Assembly (NCBI GenBank): GCA_036274895.1
Contig: DASUEU010000075.1
Span: 1-64,000 of the forward strand
DNA: 64,000 bases
From: CALMKX01 sp036274895
Lineage (GTDB): Bacteria; Acidobacteriota; Thermoanaerobaculia; Multivoradales; SZUA-115
Direction: 5' to 3'
The position numbers were made by a program, and so were the translations under genes. Below, in pieces: positions 1 to 7,013 of this stretch; position 1 is the stretch's first letter, and every line of letters begins with the position of its first letter. Under the pieces are notes generated by a model. It did not search any database. It was not told the origin of the DNA and saw only the letters and a program-made list of their open reading frames with translations.

Positions 1-408
1 GACATCCTTCGGCAGGAGCGGCGTGACGGCCACCGGATCATCCTGGAGGAGGGCGGCTTCGTGGCGCTGGCCCCCTTCGCCCCGCGCTTCCCCTTCGAGA
101 CCTGGGTGCTGCCGGTGGCCCACCGGGCGACGTTCGAGAGCATCGAGCCCGGTGACGTCGACGCGCTCGCCCGCCTGCTCCGCGAGCTGGTCGGCCGGCT
201 CAACCGCGTCCTGCGGGACCCGCCATACAACTACGCGCTCCACACGGCGCCGCTCCGGCTGGTGGAGCTCGACCACTTCCACTGGCATCTCGAGTTCATG
301 CCGAAGCTCACCAAGGTGGCCGGCTTCGAGTGGGGGACCGGGTTCTTCATCAACCCGACGCCGCCCGAGGAGGCCGCCCGGTTCCTTCGCGAGGCCCCGC
401 CGGCGTGA
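1..408 (+). CDS. galT: Galactose-1-phosphate uridylyltransferase, C-terminal part
   Basis: The frame is open from base 1, so the 5' part of the gene lies outside the window; about 135 codons remain. The product exchanges UMP between UDP-glucose and galactose-1-phosphate in the Leloir pathway. The diagnostic stretch is HWHLEFMP (near bases 280-303), followed by KLTKVAGFEWGTG and INPTPPEEAA, the typical C-terminal signature of the family. The catalytic HPH motif would be in the missing half, so catalytic competence cannot be judged here. No partner gene of galactose metabolism follows; a tRNA cluster begins 61 bp downstream. Confidence 0.9.
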   Translation, partial: DILRQERRDGHRIILEEGGFVALAPFAPRFPFETWVLPVAHRATFESIEPGDVDALARLLRELVGRLNRVLRDPPYNYALHTAPLRLVELDHFHWHLEFMPKLTKVAGFEWGTGFFINPTPPEEAARFLREAPPA

Positions 409-427
409 GCGCGGACCGCCCCGGCCT

Positions 428-456
428 TTGACCCCCCCGGGGGGCTTTGCTACAAT
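428..456 (+). promoter_or_regulatory. Promoter of the tRNA-Gly/Cys/Leu cluster
   Basis: TTGACC (428-433), a 17-bp spacer and TACAAT (451-456) give a near-consensus sigma-70-type promoter. The predicted transcription start is about 463, a few bases before tRNA-Gly at 470. Confidence 0.75.
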
Positions 457-469
457 GTGGCCTCGACGA

Positions 470-544
470 GCGGGAATAGCTCAGGGGTAGAGCACAACCT
501 TGCCAAGGTTGGGGTCGCGGGTTCAAATCCCGTTTCCCGCTCCA
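470..544 (+). tRNA. tRNA-Gly (anticodon GCC)
   Basis: Cloverleaf with acceptor arm GCGGGAA (470-476) pairing with TTCCCGC (534-540), discriminator T and an encoded CCA (542-544). The anticodon GCC lies at 502-504, and GGTTCAAATCC forms the T arm. First of three tRNAs on the plus strand. Confidence 0.95.
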
Positions 545-599
545 AACCTCACAGCCCATCGAGAGCCGGCCGGCCCCGGCAGGCTCTGTGGTAGTCTCC

Positions 600-621
600 A
601 AAGGCCGCGCCAGCGGCCTTT
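600..621 (+). other. Perfect hairpin between tRNA-Gly and tRNA-Cys
   Basis: AAAGGCCGC (600-608) and GCGGCCTTT (613-621) form a 9-bp stem with a 4-nt loop. No T-run follows, so it is a weak terminator candidate. It may equally be a processing spacer between the two tRNAs. Confidence 0.4.
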
Positions 622-653
622 GCTGCCTCCAGGGGGCAGCTGCGCAGGACGAC

Positions 654-728
654 GGCGACGTAGCCAAGTGGTAAGGCGAGGGTCTGCAAAACCCTTATTC
701 ACCGGTTCGAATCCGGTCGTCGCCTCCA
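654..728 (+). tRNA. tRNA-Cys (anticodon GCA)
   Basis: Acceptor GGCGACG (654-660) pairs with CGTCGCC (718-724); discriminator T and encoded CCA end at 728. The anticodon GCA is at 686-688. No separate promoter is obvious, so it may be co-transcribed with tRNA-Gly. Confidence 0.95.
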
Positions 729-770
729 ACCCCCTCTCTCCCCCCAATCAGACGTAGAATCCGGCAACTC

Positions 771-858
771 GCCGGAGTGGCGGAATCGGTAGACGCAGGG
801 GACTTAAAATCCTCCGCCCCTCGTGGGCTTGCGGGTTCGAGTCCCGCCTCCGGCACCA
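771..858 (+). tRNA. tRNA-Leu (anticodon UAA)
   Basis: Class II tRNA with a long variable arm. Acceptor GCCGGAG (771-777) pairs with CTCCGGC (848-854), followed by A and encoded CCA. The anticodon loop CTTAAAA (803-809) gives UAA. A TAGAAT box at 755-760 could be a -10 element of its own, without a good -35. The gene ends 25 bp before dnaB. Confidence 0.95.
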
Positions 859-883
859 GAGGCCATCCCACTCGTCGATCGTG

Positions 884-2242
884 ATGCTCGAGACCCTCGC
901 CCAGCCCAAGACCTTGCCTCACAGCGAGGAGTCCGAGCGCGCCGTGCTCGGCGCCATCCTGCTCGACCAGCGAGTGCTGGCGACGGTGGCGGGCCGCCTG
1001 GTGCCCGACGACTTCTACTTCGAGCGCCATCAGATCCTTTACCACGCCCTGCTCGACCTCCAGGGGGCCCTGGTCGACATCGACCTGCTGACCGTCAAGG
1101 CCAAGCTGGAGCAGCTCGGGCAGTTGGAGAAGGCCGGGGGTGTCGGCTACCTCGCGGGCCTCGACGTCGATCTCCCCGATCTGGGCCGGGTCGAGAGCTA
1201 CGCCGAGATCGTCAAAGAGAGGTCGGTGCGCCGTCGTTTGATCCAGGCAGCCGGCCAGATCATCCGCGACTGCCTGGACGGCGGTCTCGACGCCCAGGCG
1301 GCGTTAGGGAGGGCCGAGCAGGCCATTTTCGGGCTGGGCGAGGAGGCGGTGCAGCGGGGCTTCACCGCCCTGGGGCCGATCCTCGACGAGACTCTGGCCG
1401 ACCTCGAAGAGCGCCCGGGCTCGGCGATCATCGGCGTGCCCAGCGGCTTCATCGACCTCGACCGCATGACCCATGGGCTCAACCGGGGCAACCTGATCAT
1501 CGTCGCCGGCCGTCCCGGCATGGGCAAGACCAGCTTCGCCATCAACGTCGCCCAATACGTTGCCGTCCACGAGAACCACCCGGTGGGCATCTTCTCGCTC
1601 GAGATGAGCCAGCAGGAGCTGGCCCTGCGTATCGTCTGCTCGGAGGCCGACGTGCCCTTCGCCAAGCTGCGCGCCGGGCACCTGTCCCAGCGCGAGTGGA
1701 CGCAGGTGATCCAGACCACGCAGTCGATGCACGGGGCCCCCCTCTACATCGACGACTCCGCCAACCCCAGCCTCCTCGAAGTCGCCTCGAAGGCCCGGCG
1801 GCTCAAGGCGGAGAAGGGGCTCCAGCTGCTGATCGTCGATTATTTGCAACTGATGCAGGCGGGTGGTCGCTTCGAGAACCGCAACCTCGAGATCGGCGCC
1901 ATCAGCCGGGGTCTCAAGCAGCTTGCCAAGGAGCTCGAGCTGCCGGTGATCGCCCTCTCGCAGCTGTCTCGCAACCCCGAGCGGCGGGGTAGTGACCACC
2001 GGCCCCAGCTCTCCGACCTGCGCGAGTCCGGCAACATCGAGCAGGACGCCGACATGGTGGCCTTCATCTACCGCGACGAGATCTACAACAAGGACAACCC
2101 GGACAACCAGAACCGGGCCGAGGTGATCCTGGCCAAGCACCGCAACGGCGAGACCGGCACCGTCCACCTGGCCTTCTTCGGGGCCACGACCACGTTCAAG
2201 AACCTCGACCGCACGCATTGGCCGGGCGGCGGACCCGGCTGA
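884..2242 (+). CDS. dnaB: Replicative DNA helicase DnaB
   Basis: Hexameric 5'-3' helicase of the replication fork, about 452 residues, normal family length. The N-terminal helical domain (about 10-110) is followed by a RecA-like domain with Walker A GRPGMGKT near residue 208, the Walker B/H2 segment LLIVDYLQLM, and the arginine-finger region SDLRESGNIEQDAD. No intein interrupts it. GTG at 881 directly precedes ATG 884; I use the ATG, but either could initiate, since no Shine-Dalgarno sequence is seen. mlaE starts 6 nt after the stop, so the two are probably co-transcribed. Confidence 0.95.
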   Translation: MLETLAQPKTLPHSEESERAVLGAILLDQRVLATVAGRLVPDDFYFERHQILYHALLDLQGALVDIDLLTVKAKLEQLGQLEKAGGVGYLAGLDVDLPDLGRVESYAEIVKERSVRRRLIQAAGQIIRDCLDGGLDAQAALGRAEQAIFGLGEEAVQRGFTALGPILDETLADLEERPGSAIIGVPSGFIDLDRMTHGLNRGNLIIVAGRPGMGKTSFAINVAQYVAVHENHPVGIFSLEMSQQELALRIVCSEADVPFAKLRAGHLSQREWTQVIQTTQSMHGAPLYIDDSANPSLLEVASKARRLKAEKGLQLLIVDYLQLMQAGGRFENRNLEIGAISRGLKQLAKELELPVIALSQLSRNPERRGSDHRPQLSDLRESGNIEQDADMVAFIYRDEIYNKDNPDNQNRAEVILAKHRNGETGTVHLAFFGATTTFKNLDRTHWPGGGPG

Positions 2243-2248
2243 TTCCTC

Positions 2249-3043
2249 GTGGCGACCCTCCCTGCCGTTGCCTCCAGAGGCTTGCTCGGCGCCGTGCTGG
2301 CCACGCTTTCCGGCTTCTTCGTCGAGCTGGGCCGGTTCTTCCTCGTTCTCTGGCGGGTGATCTTCTGGACCCCGCGGCGGCCGTGGGACTTCGGCCAGCT
2401 CTTCCGCCAGATGGTCAAAGTGGGAGTGCAGTCGGTGCCGGTGCTGATGCTGACCTCGACCTTCACCGGCATGGTCATGGCGCTCCAGATCTTCAACGTG
2501 CTCGCCCGCTTCGGCGCCGAGGCCTACGTCGGCTCGATCGTCGGCCTGTCGATGGTGCGCGAGCTGTCGGCCGTGCTCGGCAGCCTGATCGTGGCAGGCC
2601 GCTGCGGCTCGGCCATGGCCGCCGAGCTGGGGACCATGCGCGTCACCGAGCAGATCGATGCTCTCGAGGTGATGGCCACCGACCCGGTCCACTACCTGAT
2701 GGTGCCCCGGGTGTGGGCCACCACCTTGACCCTGCCCATGCTGGTCGCCTTGGGCAACCTGGTGGGCATCGTCGGTGGCTACCTGGTGGCGGTGGTCCTG
2801 ATGGGGGCGAACCCGACCTCCTACCTCGCGAACACCTGGCGGTACATGGACTTGAACGACCTCTTCTCGGGTCTGATCAAGGCTGCGGTCTTCGGTCTGC
2901 TGATCGCCGTCATCGGTTGTCAGAAGGGCTATTTCACCGCCGGCGGTGCCGAGGGTGTCGGTCGCTCGACCACCAGCGCGGTGGTCCAGGCCTCGATCGC
3001 CATCCTGGTCTGCGACTTCTTCTTGACCAAGCTGCTGTTTTGA
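2249..3043 (+). CDS. mlaE: MlaE-type ABC permease for lipid transport
   Basis: Inner-membrane permease of an MCE/Mla phospholipid transporter, about 264 residues. It is rich in hydrophobic segments and carries the family core (RELSAVLGSLIVAGRCGSA, then ELGTMRVTEQIDALEVMA). The GTG start lies 6 nt after dnaB. With mlaF and mlaD directly downstream it makes the inner-membrane complex; no MlaB (STAS) or MlaC gene is present in the window. An amphipathic N-terminal helix before the permease core is typical of the family. Confidence 0.92.
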   Translation: MATLPAVASRGLLGAVLATLSGFFVELGRFFLVLWRVIFWTPRRPWDFGQLFRQMVKVGVQSVPVLMLTSTFTGMVMALQIFNVLARFGAEAYVGSIVGLSMVRELSAVLGSLIVAGRCGSAMAAELGTMRVTEQIDALEVMATDPVHYLMVPRVWATTLTLPMLVALGNLVGIVGGYLVAVVLMGANPTSYLANTWRYMDLNDLFSGLIKAAVFGLLIAVIGCQKGYFTAGGAEGVGRSTTSAVVQASIAILVCDFFLTKLLF

Positions 3044-3051
3044 GCCTCGCC

Positions 3052-3837
3052 GTGACCACCCCGAGCCAGCCGAAGATCCGCCTCTCGGACGTGCACAAAT
3101 CCTTCGGGCCGAAGGTGGTGCTCGACGGCCTCGATCTCGAGGTCGCGGCCGGGGAGTCGGTGGTGCTGATCGGCGGCTCGGGCACCGGCAAGAGCGTGCT
3201 GCTCAAGCACATCATCGGACTGATCACCCCCGACCGGGGCACCATCGAGATCGACGGCGTCGACCTCCAGAGCCTGGCTCTCCACGAGCTGACCGTGTTC
3301 CGGCGCCGCTTCGGCATGGCGTTCCAGGAAGGGGCCCTGTTCGATTCGATGACCGTCGCTGGCAACGTCGGCTTCGCCCTCAAACGCCACACTCGCCTGA
3401 GCCGCCAGGAGATCGCCGACCGGGTCGAGGAGTGCCTGGCCGTGGTGCGCCTCGACGGGGTCGGCGAGAAGCTGCCCTCGCAGCTGTCCGGCGGCATGCG
3501 GCGGCGGGTGGGCTTTGCCCGCGCCATCGCCCTTGAGCCCGAGATCCTGCTCTTCGACGAGCCGACTACCGGTCTCGACCCAGTGACCACGGCCCTGATC
3601 GACGAGGTCATCATCGACATCCGGGAGCGGCTTTCGACCACCACGGTCACCATCACCCATGACATGACCAGCGCCTTCCGCATCGCCGATCGCATCGGGA
3701 TGCTGCTCGACGGACGCATCATCGCCCTGGCGGGGCCGGAGGAGTTCCGGCACCTGGCGGATCCACGGGTGCAACAGTTCATCAACGGCCGCGCGGCCGG
3801 GCCCCTCTCGGACCTGGCCGTCGATTCGCGCGGGTAG
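3052..3837 (+). CDS. mlaF: MlaF-type ABC ATPase for lipid transport
   Basis: ATPase partner of MlaE, about 261 residues. Walker A GGSGTGKS, signature LSGGMRRR and Walker B ILLFDEPTTGLDP are all intact, and the GMRRR form of the signature is typical of the Mla/MCE ATPases. I chose GTG 3052, which gives an N-terminus just before the first strand; TTG 3040 overlaps the mlaE stop codon and is an alternative. It should couple ATP hydrolysis to lipid movement through MlaE and the MCE protein encoded next. Confidence 0.92.
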   Translation: MTTPSQPKIRLSDVHKSFGPKVVLDGLDLEVAAGESVVLIGGSGTGKSVLLKHIIGLITPDRGTIEIDGVDLQSLALHELTVFRRRFGMAFQEGALFDSMTVAGNVGFALKRHTRLSRQEIADRVEECLAVVRLDGVGEKLPSQLSGGMRRRVGFARAIALEPEILLFDEPTTGLDPVTTALIDEVIIDIRERLSTTTVTITHDMTSAFRIADRIGMLLDGRIIALAGPEEFRHLADPRVQQFINGRAAGPLSDLAVDSRG

Positions 3838-3851
3838 GGGAAGGAGCGAGC

Positions 3852-5309
3852 ATGCCCCAAGCGCTCAAGGTGGGGGTCTTTGCGGCGATCGTGCTCGCCG
3901 TGATCGGGTTCTTCGTGCTCAAGATCGAGGATCTGCGGCTCTTCGAGCCCGAGGGCCGGCGCGTCGATGCCCTCTTCGACTCGGTGGCCGGTCTCGACGA
4001 CAAGGCCGCCGTACGCGTGGCCGGAGTGCGCGTGGGCAAGGTCGAAGGCATCGGCCTCGACGGCCGCAGCGCCCGGGTCACCCTGCTGCTCGAGCGGGAG
4101 GTCGAGCTGACCGAGGGCTCCAGGGCGGTGATCGCGAGCACGGGCCTTTTGGGCGACAAATACGTCGAGCTGGTACCTGGACCGCCCGGGGCGCCGCTGC
4201 TGCCGCCGGGGGCGGTGCTGCCAGGCGAGACGCCGGTGAGCCTGGACCAGGCTATCGCCCGAATCGATGCCATCGGTGCCAACATCCAACAGATGACCAG
4301 TTCCCTCGCTGGTGGCGGGGCGGGGGACACCATCTCCCGCCTGTTGACCAATCTGGAAGCCGTGAGCCAGGACGTGCGCGAGTTGATCGCCGCCAACCGA
4401 GAGGCGGTCTCCGGCACGATCAAGAACTTCGAGTCGGCGAGTGCCACCCTGGCCCGGGAGCTGCCGCGCCTGGCCGAACGGATGGAGGCGGTGCTCGCCG
4501 AGGTCGGCGGCCTGGTGGCCGAGAACCGCGGCAACGTCTCCGCCAGCCTCGAGAACATCGCCCAGATCACCCGCGACATCCAGCCCGCGATCGCCGACTT
4601 GAAGACCATCTCCGGCCGGCTGGTGGCGGGGGAGGGCACGATCGGCAAGCTGCTCACCAGCGACGAGGCCCACACCCAGCTGGTGGGTACCCTGAGCTCG
4701 ATCGAGGGGGGCGTCGCGAGCCTCAAAGACACCCTGGGCGCCGTGCAACGCATCGGCCTCGACCTCGCCATCGAAGGCTACTACCTGCCAGAGCGGGAGA
4801 AGAGCCAGGCCGAGGCGGTGATCGACATCGACACCCGCAGCGACTGGCTCTACCGGGTGGCGGTGGTGGATCCCACCGACCTGGTGACGCGCCGCAACGT
4901 GCAGGTGGTTACGGAGACGCTGCCGGACGGCACCACCCGGCAGCACACCATCGAGACGCTCAAGCAGGAGGAGGATTTGCGCTTCTCGGCCCTGCTCGGC
5001 CGCCGCCTGGGCCGCTCCCTGACCGTGCGGACCGGGCTGCTCGAGAGCAAGTTCGGGGTGCAGTTGGAGTACCCGCTGTTCGAAGACCGGCTGCTGCTCT
5101 CGCTCGAGGCCTTCGACTTCAGCCGAGCTCAGGATCTCGATGCCCACCTTCGACTGAGAGGGCGCTGGCGCCTGCACCCCAATCTCTACCTGATGGCCGG
5201 CTACGACGACCCCCTGGTCTCCGACCGCCGAGCCCTGCTCTTCGGCGCCAGCATCCGCTGGAAGGACGAAGACCTGAAGTACTTGCTCGGCTCGGTGCCG
5301 AGCTTCTGA
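3852..5309 (+). CDS. mlaD: MlaD-type MCE protein with extended beta-rich C-terminus
   Basis: About 485 residues, far longer than E. coli MlaD (about 180). One N-terminal membrane helix (about 6-24) anchors it in the inner membrane. A single MCE domain follows (about 37-115, with GVRVGKVEGI and GLLGDKYVEL). Residues about 140-310 look helical or coiled-coil. From about 315 to the end the sequence alternates polar and hydrophobic residues in short strands (for instance SLTVRTGLLESKFGVQLEY) and ends in Phe, as outer-membrane proteins often do. A good ribosome site (AAGGAG) precedes ATG 3852. The barrel-like reading of the C-terminus is inference. Confidence 0.85.
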   Translation: MPQALKVGVFAAIVLAVIGFFVLKIEDLRLFEPEGRRVDALFDSVAGLDDKAAVRVAGVRVGKVEGIGLDGRSARVTLLLEREVELTEGSRAVIASTGLLGDKYVELVPGPPGAPLLPPGAVLPGETPVSLDQAIARIDAIGANIQQMTSSLAGGGAGDTISRLLTNLEAVSQDVRELIAANREAVSGTIKNFESASATLARELPRLAERMEAVLAEVGGLVAENRGNVSASLENIAQITRDIQPAIADLKTISGRLVAGEGTIGKLLTSDEAHTQLVGTLSSIEGGVASLKDTLGAVQRIGLDLAIEGYYLPEREKSQAEAVIDIDTRSDWLYRVAVVDPTDLVTRRNVQVVTETLPDGTTRQHTIETLKQEEDLRFSALLGRRLGRSLTVRTGLLESKFGVQLEYPLFEDRLLLSLEAFDFSRAQDLDAHLRLRGRWRLHPNLYLMAGYDDPLVSDRRALLFGASIRWKDEDLKYLLGSVPSF

Positions 5310-5322
5310 GCAGGGCCGTCCC

Positions 5323-6054
5323 GTGGTCTGGCTCGAAGTCTTCGTCGCCGCCCTGGTGACCGCTCTGGCAACCGGCTTGGGGGCCTTGCCGCTCCTCGTC
5401 GTGCCGCGGCTCTCGCCGCGGGCGATGGGAGTGGCGAGCGGCTGCGCCGGCGGGCTGATGCTGGCGGCCAGCCACGGCCTGGTGGTGGAAGGCAGCGATC
5501 TGGGCCTTGGTCGTACCCTCCTCGGAGTGATCCTCGGGCTGGTCCTGATCCAGCTGTCGGATCGGCTGGTCCGCCGGCGCCAGGACTTCGCCTTCACTCG
5601 GCTCGAGGGTGCCGGCGCGCGCCGAGCTCTGCTGGTGCTCGCGGTGATGACCATCCACTCCTTCGCCGAGGGCATCGCCATCGGCGTCTCCTACGGTGGC
5701 GGAGCCAAGCTGGGACTGGCCATCTCTGCCGCTCTCGCCCTCCACAACATCCCGGAAGGGTTGACCATCAGCCTGACGATGGTGCCTCGCGGGGTCTCGG
5801 TGGGCCGCGCGGCCTGGTGGAGCGTCTTCTCGAGCCTGCCTCAGCCCCTGATGGCCGTTCCGGCTTACCTCTTCGTCCTCGCCTTCACGCCGTTCCTGCC
5901 GGTCGGGCTGGGGCTGGCAGCGGGAGCGATGATCTGGATGGTGGTGGCCGAGATCCTGCCCGAGGCCCTCGATCAGGCCCCCCACGGCTGGGTGGCGACG
6001 GCGGTGGTGACCTCCTTCGCCTTCCTGCTCGCCCTCCAGGGCTGGCTGCTGTAG
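5323..6054 (+). CDS. ZIP-family divalent metal transporter
   Basis: Polytopic membrane protein, about 243 residues, with the two ZIP signature helices: HSFAEGIAIG near residue 110 and HNIPEGLTI near residue 140. These carry the metal-coordinating His, Glu and Asn residues. ZIP proteins import Zn2+, Fe2+ or Mn2+; the metal cannot be told from sequence. The GTG start is 13 nt after mlaD, so it is probably the last gene of the dnaB-mla transcription unit. It converges with purC, only 3 nt apart. Confidence 0.85.
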   Translation: MVWLEVFVAALVTALATGLGALPLLVVPRLSPRAMGVASGCAGGLMLAASHGLVVEGSDLGLGRTLLGVILGLVLIQLSDRLVRRRQDFAFTRLEGAGARRALLVLAVMTIHSFAEGIAIGVSYGGGAKLGLAISAALALHNIPEGLTISLTMVPRGVSVGRAAWWSVFSSLPQPLMAVPAYLFVLAFTPFLPVGLGLAAGAMIWMVVAEILPEALDQAPHGWVATAVVTSFAFLLALQGWLL

Positions 6055-6057
6055 GCC

Positions 6058-6948
6058 CTACAGCTCCGGCTCTCGCCCGGTGAGGCGGACGAAAGCCGTC
6101 CGGTAGCGCTCCTGGGTGCCGGCCACCACCTCGGGGGGTAGCTCGGGCGGGGTGGAGGACTTGTCCCAGCCGGTGGAATCGAGCCAGTTGCGGACGAACT
6201 GTTTGTCGAAGGAGACCGGCTCCCTGCCGGGCAGCCACTCGGCGGCTTCCCAGTAGCGGGAGGAGTCCGGCGTCAGCACCTCGTCGATCAGGATCACCTC
6301 GCCCTCCACCAGGCCGAACTCGAGCTTGGTGTCGGCGAGGATCAGCTCGCAAGCCGCGGCATGCTCGGCGCCTCGCTGGTAGAGCTCGAGGGTGAGGTCA
6401 CGCAGGCGGGACGAGAGCTCGGTGCCCAGGGCGTCCTCCATCACCTTGAAGCTGACGTTCTCGTCGTGGCCCACCTCGGCCTTGGTGGCGGGGGTGAAGA
6501 TCGGCTCGGGCAGGCGGGCGGCGAGCTCGAGACCGTCGGGCAGGTCGATGCCGCAGACGGCACGGGTCCGGCGGTATTCGCGGAAGCCGCTGCCGGCGAG
6601 GTAGCCCCGAGCGACGCACTCGAAGGGGATGACCTCGGCCTTGCGGACCACCACCGAGCGCCCGGCCAAGAGGTCACGGTGGGGTTGGAGGCTGGCCGGG
6701 AACTCGTCCGGGTCGGTGGTGACCAGGTGATGGGGCACCACCCCGGACAGGCGCGCGAACCAGAAGTTGGAGAGCTGGGTGAGGATCTTGCCTTTGCCGG
6801 GGATCCCCGGCCGCAGCACGTGATCGTAGGCCGAGAGCCGGTCCGTGGCGACGATCAGCAGCTGCCGGCCGAGGTCATAGACGTCGCGCACCTTGCCGCG
6901 GCGAGGCGGGGGCAGGTTCGGCAGCTTGGTTTCCCAGACGGTCTCCAT
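6058..6948 (-). CDS. purC: SAICAR synthetase
   Basis: Phosphoribosylaminoimidazole-succinocarboxamide synthase of purine biosynthesis, joining aspartate to CAIR with ATP; about 296 residues, as in the longer bacterial and yeast forms. Recognised by GKVRDVYDLG near the N-terminus, ATDRLSAYDHVL, the substrate-binding GSGFREYRRT, ADTKLEFGL and ILIDEVLTPDSSRYW. ATG 6948 is chosen because GGAGAAG precedes it and the family motif starts just after. No other purine gene is adjacent. Confidence 0.95.
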   Translation of the reverse strand: METVWETKLPNLPPPRRGKVRDVYDLGRQLLIVATDRLSAYDHVLRPGIPGKGKILTQLSNFWFARLSGVVPHHLVTTDPDEFPASLQPHRDLLAGRSVVVRKAEVIPFECVARGYLAGSGFREYRRTRAVCGIDLPDGLELAARLPEPIFTPATKAEVGHDENVSFKVMEDALGTELSSRLRDLTLELYQRGAEHAAACELILADTKLEFGLVEGEVILIDEVLTPDSSRYWEAAEWLPGREPVSFDKQFVRNWLDSTGWDKSSTPPELPPEVVAGTQERYRTAFVRLTGREPEL

Positions 6949-7013
6949 GGTTCGCTTCTCCGGCGCTCGAGAGGATGGGGGAGCGGCTAGCCTGGCACCG
7001 CCGGGATCGGGAT

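Noticed and set aside
2934..5681. A 915-codon open frame on the minus strand across mlaF, mlaD and the ZIP gene
   Set aside because: It is antisense to well-supported genes, its translation is low-complexity Arg/Ser/Pro/Ala-rich, and no domain is visible. High GC makes stop codons rare on the opposite strand.
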